From: Collinsella sp.
Lineage (GTDB): Bacteria; Actinomycetota; Coriobacteriia; Coriobacteriales; Coriobacteriaceae
Direction: 5' to 3'
NCBI GenBank assembly: GCA_019414325.1
Contig: DXMG01000003.1
Location: 27,336-91,335 of the forward strand
Length of the DNA stretch: 64,000 nt
A model generated the notes under the pieces. That model was not told the origin of the DNA. It saw only the letters and a program-made list of their open reading frames with translations, and did not search any database. Of the stretch, positions 52,120 to 61,329 are shown piece by piece. Position 1 is the first letter of the stretch. The number at the start of each line of letters is the position of its first letter. The position numbers and the translations under genes are program-made.

Positions 52120-52271
52120 AAAACTATGCCGGTTTACTACGATGAATTCGACATTCCCGACCATGACTGCATTTTTCTAAATATTGCAAGCGTTCTACCT
52201 GCGCTTTTGCAAGCGCGCAATTTGCCGTGGTCGAAGGTGGACGATTCATCGTAGTAAACCGGCATAGTTTT
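52120..52271 (+). repeat. nested-hairpin element X4 (28-bp perfect arms, inverted core)
   Basis: Arm 52120-52147 (AAAACTATGCCGGTTTACTA, then CGATGAAT) is the perfect reverse complement of 52244-52271. It is the partner of X1: both are preceded by CGAACA and followed by GAAATGGCA. The core runs the other way: GCGTTCTACCTGCGCTTTTG here is the complement of the CAAAAGCGCAGGTAGAACGC-type core, and CCCGACCATGAC is the complement of GTCATGGTCGGG. Differences from X1 in one arm are matched in the other arm. Confidence 0.88.
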
Positions 52272-52332
52272 GAAATGGCATTAAAGCGGTAGCAGCTATT
52301 TTGCTATGCCGGGGCGCTTGGCCTTTGGGCAA

Positions 52333-52962
52333 CTACCCTCGCAGGTAGGCGATGGCGATCTGCGTGCGGTTGCGCAGGCCCATTTTGGCAAGGATCGAGC
52401 TGATGTGGTTGCGTACCGTGCCTTCGCCCATATAGGCGGTGGCAGCAATCTCCTTGTTGTCGAGGCCGCGGGCGATGAGCTCTGCGACTTCGAACTCGCG
52501 GTCGGTCAGGCTGGCAAAGGCGGCGGGCCGGCGAGGCGTGTCGGCCTCGGACCCCGCCCCATCAAAGTCGATATCCTCGATCGCCTTGCCCTCGAGCACG
52601 CGTTTACCGTCCATGACCTGCGCCAGTGCTGGCGGAATGGCGGCGACATCGGTCTTGATCAGGTAGCCGCGGGCGCCCAGCTTGAGCGCCGACACAATGT
52701 ACTCGTCATCCGAGAATGTCGTCAGAAACACCACGCGTGCCGCAGGGTCGTGCTCAAGGATCTCGCGTGCCGCCGAAAGTCCGTCGCGCCCCGGCATCTG
52801 AATGTCGAGCAGCGCGATATCGGGCGCGTGCTCGCTGTAGAGCGCGACCGCCTCGTCGCCATTGGCGCCGGTACCCACCACTTCGATCTGCGGCTGGGCG
52901 CCCAGGATAATCTTGAGCGAATCGACCACCAAGCGGTCGTCGTCGACAACGATGAGCCTCAT
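52333..52962 (-). CDS. NarL/FixJ-family response regulator
   Basis: 209 residues. Receiver domain with VVDDD, phospho-acceptor Asp53 in LLDIQMPG, TTFSDD and the conserved Lys in LIKTD. A LuxR-type helix-turn-helix from about residue 148 (LTDREFEVAELIARGLDNKEIA...GTVRNHISSILAKMGLRNRTQ). It overlaps the upstream kinase gene by 4 bp. The divergent ABC-exporter genes are the likely targets. Confidence 0.93.
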   Translation of the reverse strand: MRLIVVDDDRLVVDSLKIILGAQPQIEVVGTGANGDEAVALYSEHAPDIALLDIQMPGRDGLSAAREILEHDPAARVVFLTTFSDDEYIVSALKLGARGYLIKTDVAAIPPALAQVMDGKRVLEGKAIEDIDFDGAGSEADTPRRPAAFASLTDREFEVAELIARGLDNKEIAATAYMGEGTVRNHISSILAKMGLRNRTQIAIAYLRG

Positions 52963-54104
52963 CGGCCCTCATCTCCTTGCTGTTTGGGGACGGTGGCAAA
53001 CACGCGCCAGCCGGGGGCGCCGGCGCGCAGGCCGGCGGTGAAGGTTCCGCCAAGCGCCTCGACGCGCTCGCGCATGGAGGCGAGCCCCATGCCTTCTACG
53101 ACGTTGCTGCTGCTCGCCGGGGTCGCGTCCGCGCCATCATCGGTAACGATGAGCTGGTAAAACGACGGATGCTCCATGCACCGCACGGTAATGGTTTTGG
53201 CATGGGCGTGGCGCATGGCGTTGGAAAGCGCCTCGCGCAGCACCGCCGCAAAGCAGTTGGCGACGTTGGCGGGCGCATGCTCGGCCAAAACCTCAAGCTC
53301 AATCTGCGGACCGCTGTCCGAGCGTGCGCCTTCAACGATGCGCTCGAGCTGCACGGAGAGGTCAGTCGCATTGTCGTTGAGCGCGTGGACGCTGGCGCGC
53401 ACGAGCTGGAGCGCCTCGTCAACCGTGTGTTTGACGTCGGCGAAATCGGCGGCGACGCCGGGCTCATCGGCATGGACCACGCGCAAGGCCTCGGCTTGAA
53501 GCGAAGCGCGCGTGAGCTGGTGGCCCACGTTATCGTGGATTTCGCGCGCGATGCGGGCGCGTTCGGCGAGCGTCGCGAGCTCGACTTCGTAGTCCTGGCG
53601 GTCGGCGAGGTCGCGGTTGCGTGCCTCGAGTGCCAGGGCGCGTTCTTGCAGCTTGTCGCGGGTGCGACGCATGCGTTCCTGTTCGCGCTCCAGCTGCGCG
53701 GTGCGCAGCGACAGCAACGTGGCGGCGACCGAAAGGATGGCGGTTAGCAGCAGCGTTCGGGTGGTGAGCGCGCCGCCGCGAAGGTCCGCGACAAGCGCAC
53801 AGACAAACACGGCGCCAATCGCCAGCGCGGGCCAGATGCGTTCACGGCGCACGCGTCGCGTGATGTCATAGAAGGCAAGGGGTGCGAACGGCATAAATGA
53901 CGGCACGAAGACGGCCGCGATGATGTAAGCGTAACTTGCGGTCTCGCTTGCGCGGCGCGTGCGTTCCCCCTGTGCGACCTCGGCCAGTGAGGTTGCAATA
54001 ACGCCAAGGCAAAACGCCACAACCAGACGAGCGTCCACAGCAAGACCCGTGGCAGCCGCAATACAGCACGCCAGCACGATCGATTTGTCGAAAAGCCTGT
54101 TCAT
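52959..54104 (-). CDS. two-component sensor histidine kinase (HisKA_3 type)
   Basis: 381 residues. About five to six N-terminal membrane helices with little extracellular sequence, a coiled segment (LEREQERMRRTRDKLQERALALEARN), the phospho-His in ARIAREIHDNVGHQLT (about 191) and an HATPase domain (LREALSNAMRHAHA, VTDDGADA, GMGLASMRERVEALGG). The start at 54104 lacks a strong RBS; the longer frame to 54278 would run into the divergent promoter region. The sensor probably detects envelope stress or an amphiphile, as similar kinases next to exporters do; that is inference. Confidence 0.9.
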   Translation of the reverse strand: MNRLFDKSIVLACCIAAATGLAVDARLVVAFCLGVIATSLAEVAQGERTRRASETASYAYIIAAVFVPSFMPFAPLAFYDITRRVRRERIWPALAIGAVFVCALVADLRGGALTTRTLLLTAILSVAATLLSLRTAQLEREQERMRRTRDKLQERALALEARNRDLADRQDYEVELATLAERARIAREIHDNVGHQLTRASLQAEALRVVHADEPGVAADFADVKHTVDEALQLVRASVHALNDNATDLSVQLERIVEGARSDSGPQIELEVLAEHAPANVANCFAAVLREALSNAMRHAHAKTITVRCMEHPSFYQLIVTDDGADATPASSSNVVEGMGLASMRERVEALGGTFTAGLRAGAPGWRVFATVPKQQGDEGR

Positions 54105-54196
54105 ACGGGTATTGTACGCGAAGCTGCGCGTGGTGGAGGGGCCGCCTGCGCAACCGTGACATTCCTCCCGCGCGGCAAATCGGCGTCGATCGATCG

Positions 54197-54234
54197 CACG
54201 AGCGGGGGTTTCGCCTCCGCCCCCCGCACTCGTG
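54197..54234. promoter_or_regulatory. inverted repeat in the kinase/exporter divergent region
   Basis: CACGAGCGGGGG (54197-54208) pairs with a CCCCCGCACTCGTG-type arm (about 54220-54234) with small bulges. It lies between the divergent kinase and ABC ATPase genes and could be an operator or a leader hairpin. Confidence 0.4.
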
Positions 54235-54313
54235 ACAAAGCTCACTGGTACGCGCCGGCGGCTCCTGCGATGATGCAATCGTACCGGGCCGCAATCAACA
54301 GAAGGGCCGCCTC

Positions 54314-55252
54314 ATGACAGATATCGTCCGCGTCGAAAACCTCGTCAAGCGCTACGACGACCTTATCGCGCTCGACCACTTTAACCTCAGCATCGCCCCC
54401 GGCGAGATCTTTGGCCTGCTGGGCCCCAACGGCTCGGGCAAGACCACGTCCATCAACTGCATCCTGCAGCTGCTCGCCTACGACAAGGGCACCATCGAGC
54501 TGTTCGGCGAGCCCATGACGCCCGCTCGCTACGACCTCAAGCGCCGCATCGGTGTGGTGCCGCAGCAGGTGGCGGTGTTCGACGAGCTCACCGTGCGCGA
54601 GAATATCGACTATTTCTGCAGCCTTTACGTTAGCGACCGTAAGCGCCGCCGTGCGCTGGTGGACGAGGCGATCGACTTTGTCGGGCTGAGCGACTTTGCC
54701 AAGTTCCGCCCCGGCAAGCTCTCGGGCGGCCTGGCACGTCGCCTCAACATTGCCTGCGGCATTGCGCACAAGCCCGAGCTCATCTTCTTTGACGAGCCCA
54801 CGGTGGCAGTCGACCCGCAGAGTCGCAACGCCATCCTGGAGGGCATCTGCCGCTTGCGCGACGAGGGCGCCACGGTGGTGTATACCAGCCATTATATGGA
54901 GGAAGTCGAGCAGATCTGCAGCCGCATCATGATCATGGACGGCGGGCGCGTGCTGGCGCAGGGCACCAACGGCGAACTCAAGCGCATGATTCAGATGGGC
55001 GAGAAGATCGTGATCGAGGTCGGCGAGGTGCCGAGCGCGGCGCTCGGTGCCGTCGCGAGCCTGCCGCATGTCCTGGACCTGTCGGCGACAGCGGGCCAGC
55101 TCACGTTTTCGTGCGAGGCGAGCCCGCATAACCTGACGGACATTCTCGATGCGCTGCGCTCGCATGACGTGGCGCTTGGCCGCATTTATTCCGAGCCGCC
55201 GACCCTCAACGACGTGTTCCTCGAGATCACCGGCCGCGAGCTGCGCGACTAG
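54314..55252 (+). CDS. ABC exporter ATPase (drug/antibiotic type)
   Basis: 312 residues. Walker A GPNGSGKTT, Q-loop VPQQVAVFDELTVREN, signature LSGGLARRLNIACG, Walker B LIFFDEPTVAVDPQS, H-loop TSHYMEEVEQIC. The C-terminal extension (about 230-312) is usual for ABC-2 exporter ATPases. Two permease genes follow. The gene faces the two-component system. Confidence 0.92.
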   Translation: MTDIVRVENLVKRYDDLIALDHFNLSIAPGEIFGLLGPNGSGKTTSINCILQLLAYDKGTIELFGEPMTPARYDLKRRIGVVPQQVAVFDELTVRENIDYFCSLYVSDRKRRRALVDEAIDFVGLSDFAKFRPGKLSGGLARRLNIACGIAHKPELIFFDEPTVAVDPQSRNAILEGICRLRDEGATVVYTSHYMEEVEQICSRIMIMDGGRVLAQGTNGELKRMIQMGEKIVIEVGEVPSAALGAVASLPHVLDLSATAGQLTFSCEASPHNLTDILDALRSHDVALGRIYSEPPTLNDVFLEITGRELRD

Positions 55253-55261
55253 GGGGCAGCC

Positions 55262-56449
55262 ATGTTCAACACCATTATCATTACGGTCAAGACGCTGCTG
55301 CGCCGACCGAGTACGTGGGTCTGGGGCGCTCTCTTTCCCATCGCGCTTTCCACGATGTTCATGTTTATGTTTGCGAATCTGAGCTCCGACGGCACGGTCG
55401 ACCCGGTGCCGGTTGCCGTCATAGCGGACGAGGCCTGGGACGCCTCGACCTTTAAGGACGTGGCGACGTCGCTTGCCAAGGAGAGCGACGATCAGCTGCT
55501 CGAGATCCACGAGTGCGACGACGCAGCCGATGCGAACCGTGCGCTTAAGGCCGGCGAGGTCGCGGGCATCTATACGGTCGACGACGCGGGCGCACCCAAG
55601 CTCACGTTGCTGTCGAGCTACGACAGCTCGCGTGCGTCGTCGGTGCTCACCGACCGCAGCATTTTGGAGACGGTGGCAAGCTCGTATACACAAAATGCCG
55701 AGCTCATGTCCCAGATTGCCCAGGACAACCCGGCGGCGCTCGCCGACCCGGAGGCGGTTGCGCGCGCCCTGTCGCTCGAGGGCAGTACCCGCCGCGTAAG
55801 CCTGACACGCACCACACCCGATGGCACGGTCATCTACTATTACGCGCTCTTTGGCCTGGTCGCGATGATGTCTGCCGAGTTTGCCGCCTTGAGCGTCGTC
55901 GATCTGCAGCCCAATCTGTCGGGCCTTGGCGCGCGTCGCTGCGTGGGCGGCCTTTCCAAGACGGCGTCGCTGGCCGGCATCTTTGTCGGCTCGTGGCTGG
56001 TTTCCTTCGCCTCGATGGCGATCGCAATCGGCTACGTGTGCCTGGTCGTGGGCGTCGACTTTGGCGGGCGCGAGGGGCTGTGTCTGGTGGGCGGCGCCGC
56101 TTCCGCGCTTGCCGCCACGGGCCTGGGACTCTTTGTGGGCACACTTCCCGTTAAGGGCGGCAAGGCGTCCAAGTCCGGCATCCTCACGGGCTTTGCTACC
56201 ACGTGCGCCCTGTTCGCCGGCCTCTACGGCGAGCCGGCGATGGCGCTTGCCGACGACGTCGCCCGCGCCTGCCCGGCCGAGTGCTGGTTCAACCCCGTCA
56301 AGCTCATCTGCGACATGTTCAATCGCCTGTATTTCTTTGAGGACCTGGGGCCCTTCGCTGTTCGCGCGGGCGCGCTCGTCCTGATGGCCCTGGTGTTTGT
56401 CGCCGCCGCTACGCTGATCTTTGGAAGGAGCCGCTATGAGCACCTTTAA
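55262..56449 (+). CDS. ABC-2 type permease
   Basis: 395 residues. N-terminal TM helix (WVWGALFPIALSTMFMFMF), a large extracytoplasmic domain of about 170 residues, then about five membrane helices with the ABC-2 pattern (YYYALFGLVAMMSAEFAALSVVDLQPNLSGLGARR). It ends overlapping the next permease gene by 14 bp. It likely pairs with the interrupted gene downstream. Confidence 0.88.
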   Translation: MFNTIIITVKTLLRRPSTWVWGALFPIALSTMFMFMFANLSSDGTVDPVPVAVIADEAWDASTFKDVATSLAKESDDQLLEIHECDDAADANRALKAGEVAGIYTVDDAGAPKLTLLSSYDSSRASSVLTDRSILETVASSYTQNAELMSQIAQDNPAALADPEAVARALSLEGSTRRVSLTRTTPDGTVIYYYALFGLVAMMSAEFAALSVVDLQPNLSGLGARRCVGGLSKTASLAGIFVGSWLVSFASMAIAIGYVCLVVGVDFGGREGLCLVGGAASALAATGLGLFVGTLPVKGGKASKSGILTGFATTCALFAGLYGEPAMALADDVARACPAECWFNPVKLICDMFNRLYFFEDLGPFAVRAGALVLMALVFVAAATLIFGRSRYEHL

Positions 56450-57641
56450 GACCGCGCTTCGCATGGCGCTGGCGCACCCGTTCTACCTGCTCATCTATAC
56501 GGTGTTCATCTCGCTCATGGGCGTATTCATCGCGGCATCGGTGAGCTGGGACTCGTCGCAGCTCACCGAGTACAAGCCCTACGATGCCAACGTGATCGTG
56601 GTCGACCGCGACGACAGCGACCTTTCGCGTGCGCTTACCAAGCATCTGGGTTCGCGTTTTGAGCTGGTCACGGGCATCGGCGACGATACGTACGACCTTG
56701 CGGACGCGCTCTCCAAGAGCAACAGCGCCAAGGGCAGCGCCGACTGCGGGTTCTTTATCCCGGAGGGGTTCGAGGACGACCTGGTCGCGGCTGCCCGCGC
56801 GGGGGAGTCCCTGCCCAAGCTCGATGTGACCTACGGCGCCGGCACCATGGCGGCGGCGCTTTCGTCTGCCGAAGCCTCGCGCTGGATCTCGCTCGCGGGC
56901 GCTGCGGCGGCGCTTGAGCCCGCCGCCTCTAACGGCAGCGTCGCCAAGGCCGCCGAGCATGCCGCTGCAAAGCGCGCGGAGGTCCAGATCGAGCAGGTCA
57001 AGGTCGACTCGACTGCTGCTGCCACGCTCGAGTAGTACTTCAACTTTGGCGCGTACGCGATTATCTCGTCGGTCATCGTGTCGGTGGGATTGGTGTTCTC
57101 GGGCATGAACGAGCCCGAGCGCGTGCGCCGCATGGAGGCCGGCCCGGTCTCCGAGTGCCAGCGTTCACTTGCCGTGTTCGCGGCTGCCGCGGTGCTCACC
57201 GTCTGCATCTGGCTCGTGTCGAGCATGATGGGCGTCGTGGGCTTTGCCAGCGCGGTTGCCGAGGTCGGCGTGGGCCGTGTGTGCCTGGCACTGGCGGCGA
57301 CGTTTGCCCTGGCGTGCACGCCGCTGGCCGTTGGCTTTGCCCTTTCGAGCCTGGGTGCGCGCGAGGAGCTGCTCAATGGCGTGGGCAACTTACTCGGCAT
57401 GCTCATGACGTTTTTGGGCGGCGCCTGGATGCCGCTGTCGCTCATGGGTCCGGCCGTGCAGACCGTGGCGCACTTTGTGCCGACATATTGGGTGAACGAC
57501 GCGATCGGCAAGGCGCTCGCCGCGGACCTGACGCCCACCGTGCTGGGCGACATCGCCTGCGACCTGGGCGTCACCGTGCTCTTCGCCGCCGCCATTGCCG
57601 CCGTAGGCCTGGCCCTCTCACGCGCCAAATCCCGCGCCTAG
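56436..57641 (+). pseudogene. ABC-2 type permease interrupted by an in-frame TAG
   Basis: The reading frame from ATG 56436 (MSTFKTALRMALAHPFYLLI) encodes a permease like its neighbour, but a TAG at 57033-57035 stops it after 199 residues, just before the membrane domain. The same frame continues without another stop to 57641 with YFNFGAYAIISSVIVSVGLV, GMNEPERVRRMEAGPVS and four to five hydrophobic helices. Without the TAG the product would be about 401 residues, the same size as the partner. Nothing else is damaged, so a single recent nonsense change, a sequencing error, or readthrough are the options. Confidence 0.85.
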
Positions 57642-57722
57642 TCTGAAATAAATCCTAGGCCTCGCCCCAAAATAGTTCGCCAAGGTTTACTATTACGTTC
57701 ATAAAGTAGTACGAGGCTAACA

Positions 57723-58448
<726 letters not shown>

Positions 58449-58456
58449 GCGGCGCC

Positions 58457-61123
58457 ATGACACCTCTCGCAAAACGTCTCCCGCGCGAGCTGCGCCGCAA
58501 TATCGGCAAGTACCTGGGCATCTTTTTGCTTATGTGCGGAAGCATCGCCCTTACCTCGGGCTTTTTGCTCGCGGCGCATTCCATCGGTTGCCTTATCGAC
58601 GACATGCGCGACGACTACACGATTGAGGACGGCCGCGTGACCACCTCCTTCGAGGCTACCGACGAGCAGCTCAAGGCCGCCGAGGACGCGGCCGACGACG
58701 TCGGCGGCGTCACGCTCTACAAGAATTTCTCCATCGACGCCATCATCAAAAAGGCGTTCGGCGACGACGGCACCAAGCGCACACTACGCACCTATGCGCA
58801 CCGCACCAAGGTCGATATCGCGTCCTACTGTGAGGGCAAGGAACCCAAGGCGGATGACGAGGTGGCCATCGACCGTGTCTTTGCCACCAATAACAACCTG
58901 TCCGTGGGTGATAAAGTCGAGCTCGAGGGTCGCACCTACACCATTTGCGGCATCATGACCCAGCCCGATAGTCAGGCGCTGTTCCTCAACAATTCGGACT
59001 TTACGGTGAACACCATCACGTACGGCGTGGCCGAGGTCACCGATGGCGGCTTTGCCGCGCTCGAAGATGCCGGCGGCGCACCCGCCTACACCTACTCCTT
59101 CACCTTTACCGATCGCGACCTCCCCACCGCGGACCGCATCGACGCCGAGCAAGATATGGTCGAGGCACTGACCGACGCCGATGCGCGCGTGGACGATCTG
59201 ACCGACGCCGATTCCAACCAGGGCATTGGCTACGCGCGCGACGACGTAGACGGCGACTCCATGATGTGGATGACGCTGCTCGACATCATCATCGTGATCA
59301 TGGCGTTCGTCTTTGTGGTCCTTACCGACGCCACCATCGAGGAGGAGAGCGCCATCATCGGCACGCTGCTCGCCAGCGGCTATCGTCGACGCGAGATCGT
59401 GCTGCACTACCTTGCGCTTCCCGCCATCGTGGGCGTGGTCGCGGCGCTTTTGGGCACTGCGCTCGGCGTCGTGTTCTTTACCGAGCCCATGCGCAGCCTC
59501 TATTACGGCTCGTACAGCCTGCCGCCCTTCCAGGTGTACTGGAGCTGGGAGATCTTTGTGAAGTGCGCCGTGGTTCCCGCCGCCGCGCTCGTCCTCATCA
59601 CGCTGGTGGGTCTGCTTCGCAAGATGGGCAAGACGCCGTTGCAGTTCCTTCGTCACGAGTCGAGCGGCAAATCGGGCACCAAGCGCGGCCTGCGGCTGCC
59701 GGAGCGCATGGGCTTTGTCTCGCGCTTCCGCTTGCGTATCTTCCTGCGCAATCTGGGCAACTTCGCCACACTCTTCGTGGGCATTGCATTTGCGTCGCTA
59801 CTGCTGCTCTTTGGCCTGGCGATTCTGCCCACGATGACGCACTATGCGGACAACCTCGAGACAAGCCTGGTCGCCGAGCACCAGTACACGCTCAAGGCGC
59901 CGTTGGAGCTCGAGGGCACTGCCGAGGAGCGCGAGCAGTGGTCGGCACTCGAGCGCTTGCAGTCGGTTGACGGCGCGCTGCTTTCCGCCACTCAGGATGC
60001 CGATGACGAGCTTGACGACGCGGCCGATGCGGCGCGGGCGGCAGCCGATGCCGCGACCGCATCTCCGTCTGCCGAGAGCCTGGCCGCGGCGCAGGACGCG
60101 CTCGCCAAGGTCCAGGACAAGAAGAATGCGCTCTACGCGCGCCTTGACGATCTTGCCGATGCCCTCGGCTGCGATCGCGATGAGGCCATCGACCTGATCG
60201 ATAAGGCCTCTAAGATTGACACCGACAACGACGATATCCACCCGGTCAATACGATCGACAATGGTGCAGGCGCAATTGCGCAAGCCGAGAAATACGCCGT
60301 CTACCAGCTGCAATACGACCGCGGCGATGGAAATGGCGAGGAGACGATTTCCGTCTACGGCATCTCGCCCGATTCGCGCTACTGGAAAGGGCTGGACGTC
60401 GGCAACGGACGCGTCGTCTTTGGCGGTGGCTTGCTCGACAAGTTTGGCTGGAGCGAGGGTCAGAAGGTTAAGCTTCGCGACAAGTACGAGGGCAAGAATT
60501 ATTCCTTTGAGTACGTGGGCAAGGACTGTGCCTGGGGCTCCAAGTCGGACATGAATATCTATATGAGTATCGAAGACTTTAACGAGCTGTTCGACAACGA
60601 CGCCGCCTACTTTAACGGCTATGTGAGCGACGAGAAGCTCGACCTCGACGCGCGCTACTTTGCCGGCGACACCACGCCCGACGACATGCGCGCCGTGGGC
60701 GACCAGTTCATCGGCATGATGAGCAAAATGATCGGCATGATGGTCGGGCTCGCGGTGTTTATCTTCCTGCTGTTTATGTACCTGCTGACCAAGGCTGTGA
60801 TCGACCACAGCGCCCGTTCGATTAGCTACATGAAGGTCTTTGGCTATCGCGATGGCGAGATCTCGCATCTGTACATCCGCTCGATCACGCTGTGCGTGGT
60901 GGCGTCGCTCGTGCTGAGCCTGCCGGTCATTATTGGCTCGCTCACGGCCATCTTCCGCTCGATGTTGCTCGCCTACAACGGCAATATCGAGATCTACGTG
61001 CCCGCTTGGTCCATGGCGGCGTGCACAGGAATCGGCTTTGCGACCTACCTGGTCGTGGCACTGCTGCACACGCGCTCCATCAAGCGCGTCAGCTTGGCCG
61101 AAGCCCTCAAAGTGCAGGAGTAG
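58457..61123 (+). CDS. FtsX-like ABC permease
   Basis: 888 residues with a TM helix near the N-terminus (YLGIFLLMCGSIALTSGFLL), a large extracytoplasmic domain, an FtsX core at about 270-400 (with EEESAIIGTLLASGYRRREIV), a second extracytoplasmic domain with an Ala/Asp-rich helical stretch (about 510-580), and a final FtsX core from about 750 (SYMKVFGYRDGEISHLYIRS). The ATG at 58457 begins eight bases after the ATPase stop. Such transporters export peptides or lipids or transmit mechanical signals; the substrate is unknown. Confidence 0.88.
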   Translation: MTPLAKRLPRELRRNIGKYLGIFLLMCGSIALTSGFLLAAHSIGCLIDDMRDDYTIEDGRVTTSFEATDEQLKAAEDAADDVGGVTLYKNFSIDAIIKKAFGDDGTKRTLRTYAHRTKVDIASYCEGKEPKADDEVAIDRVFATNNNLSVGDKVELEGRTYTICGIMTQPDSQALFLNNSDFTVNTITYGVAEVTDGGFAALEDAGGAPAYTYSFTFTDRDLPTADRIDAEQDMVEALTDADARVDDLTDADSNQGIGYARDDVDGDSMMWMTLLDIIIVIMAFVFVVLTDATIEEESAIIGTLLASGYRRREIVLHYLALPAIVGVVAALLGTALGVVFFTEPMRSLYYGSYSLPPFQVYWSWEIFVKCAVVPAAALVLITLVGLLRKMGKTPLQFLRHESSGKSGTKRGLRLPERMGFVSRFRLRIFLRNLGNFATLFVGIAFASLLLLFGLAILPTMTHYADNLETSLVAEHQYTLKAPLELEGTAEEREQWSALERLQSVDGALLSATQDADDELDDAADAARAAADAATASPSAESLAAAQDALAKVQDKKNALYARLDDLADALGCDRDEAIDLIDKASKIDTDNDDIHPVNTIDNGAGAIAQAEKYAVYQLQYDRGDGNGEETISVYGISPDSRYWKGLDVGNGRVVFGGGLLDKFGWSEGQKVKLRDKYEGKNYSFEYVGKDCAWGSKSDMNIYMSIEDFNELFDNDAAYFNGYVSDEKLDLDARYFAGDTTPDDMRAVGDQFIGMMSKMIGMMVGLAVFIFLLFMYLLTKAVIDHSARSISYMKVFGYRDGEISHLYIRSITLCVVASLVLSLPVIIGSLTAIFRSMLLAYNGNIEIYVPAWSMAACTGIGFATYLVVALLHTRSIKRVSLAEALKVQE

Positions 61124-61129
61124 CCATCG

Positions 61130-61250
61130 GGGACAGTCCTTGCCATTCGTCGGCTCGCCGGCCGGCTGGCAAGGACTGTCCCTAACTGCCGGGCGGCGAA
61201 AGAGTGTCCCTTGCGACTACTCATTTAAGAACGTCCCCAATGACTAGGTG
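61130..61250. repeat. GGGACAGTCCTTGCCA inverted repeat plus TCATTTAAGAACGTCCCC motif
   Basis: GGGACAGTCCTTGCCA (61130-61145) is the perfect complement of 61167-61182. Then GAGTGTCCCTTGC and TCATTTAAGAACGTCCCC followed by AATGACTAGGTG (61217-61250), the third copy of the motif at 7668-7698 and 10184-10216. Confidence 0.75.
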
Positions 61251-61329
61251 CCGTACTTGACTTTAACTCTGCTTTAACTGGTACCATCCTCTATGTCTGT
61301 AACGCCATATAGACCGAGGGGATAGATTT

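Noticed and set aside
57033..57035. TAG read as pyrrolysine or a reassigned codon
   Set aside because: TAG is an ordinary stop for other genes in the window (for example purE and the pseudogene's own end), and no pyl genes or recoding signal are visible.
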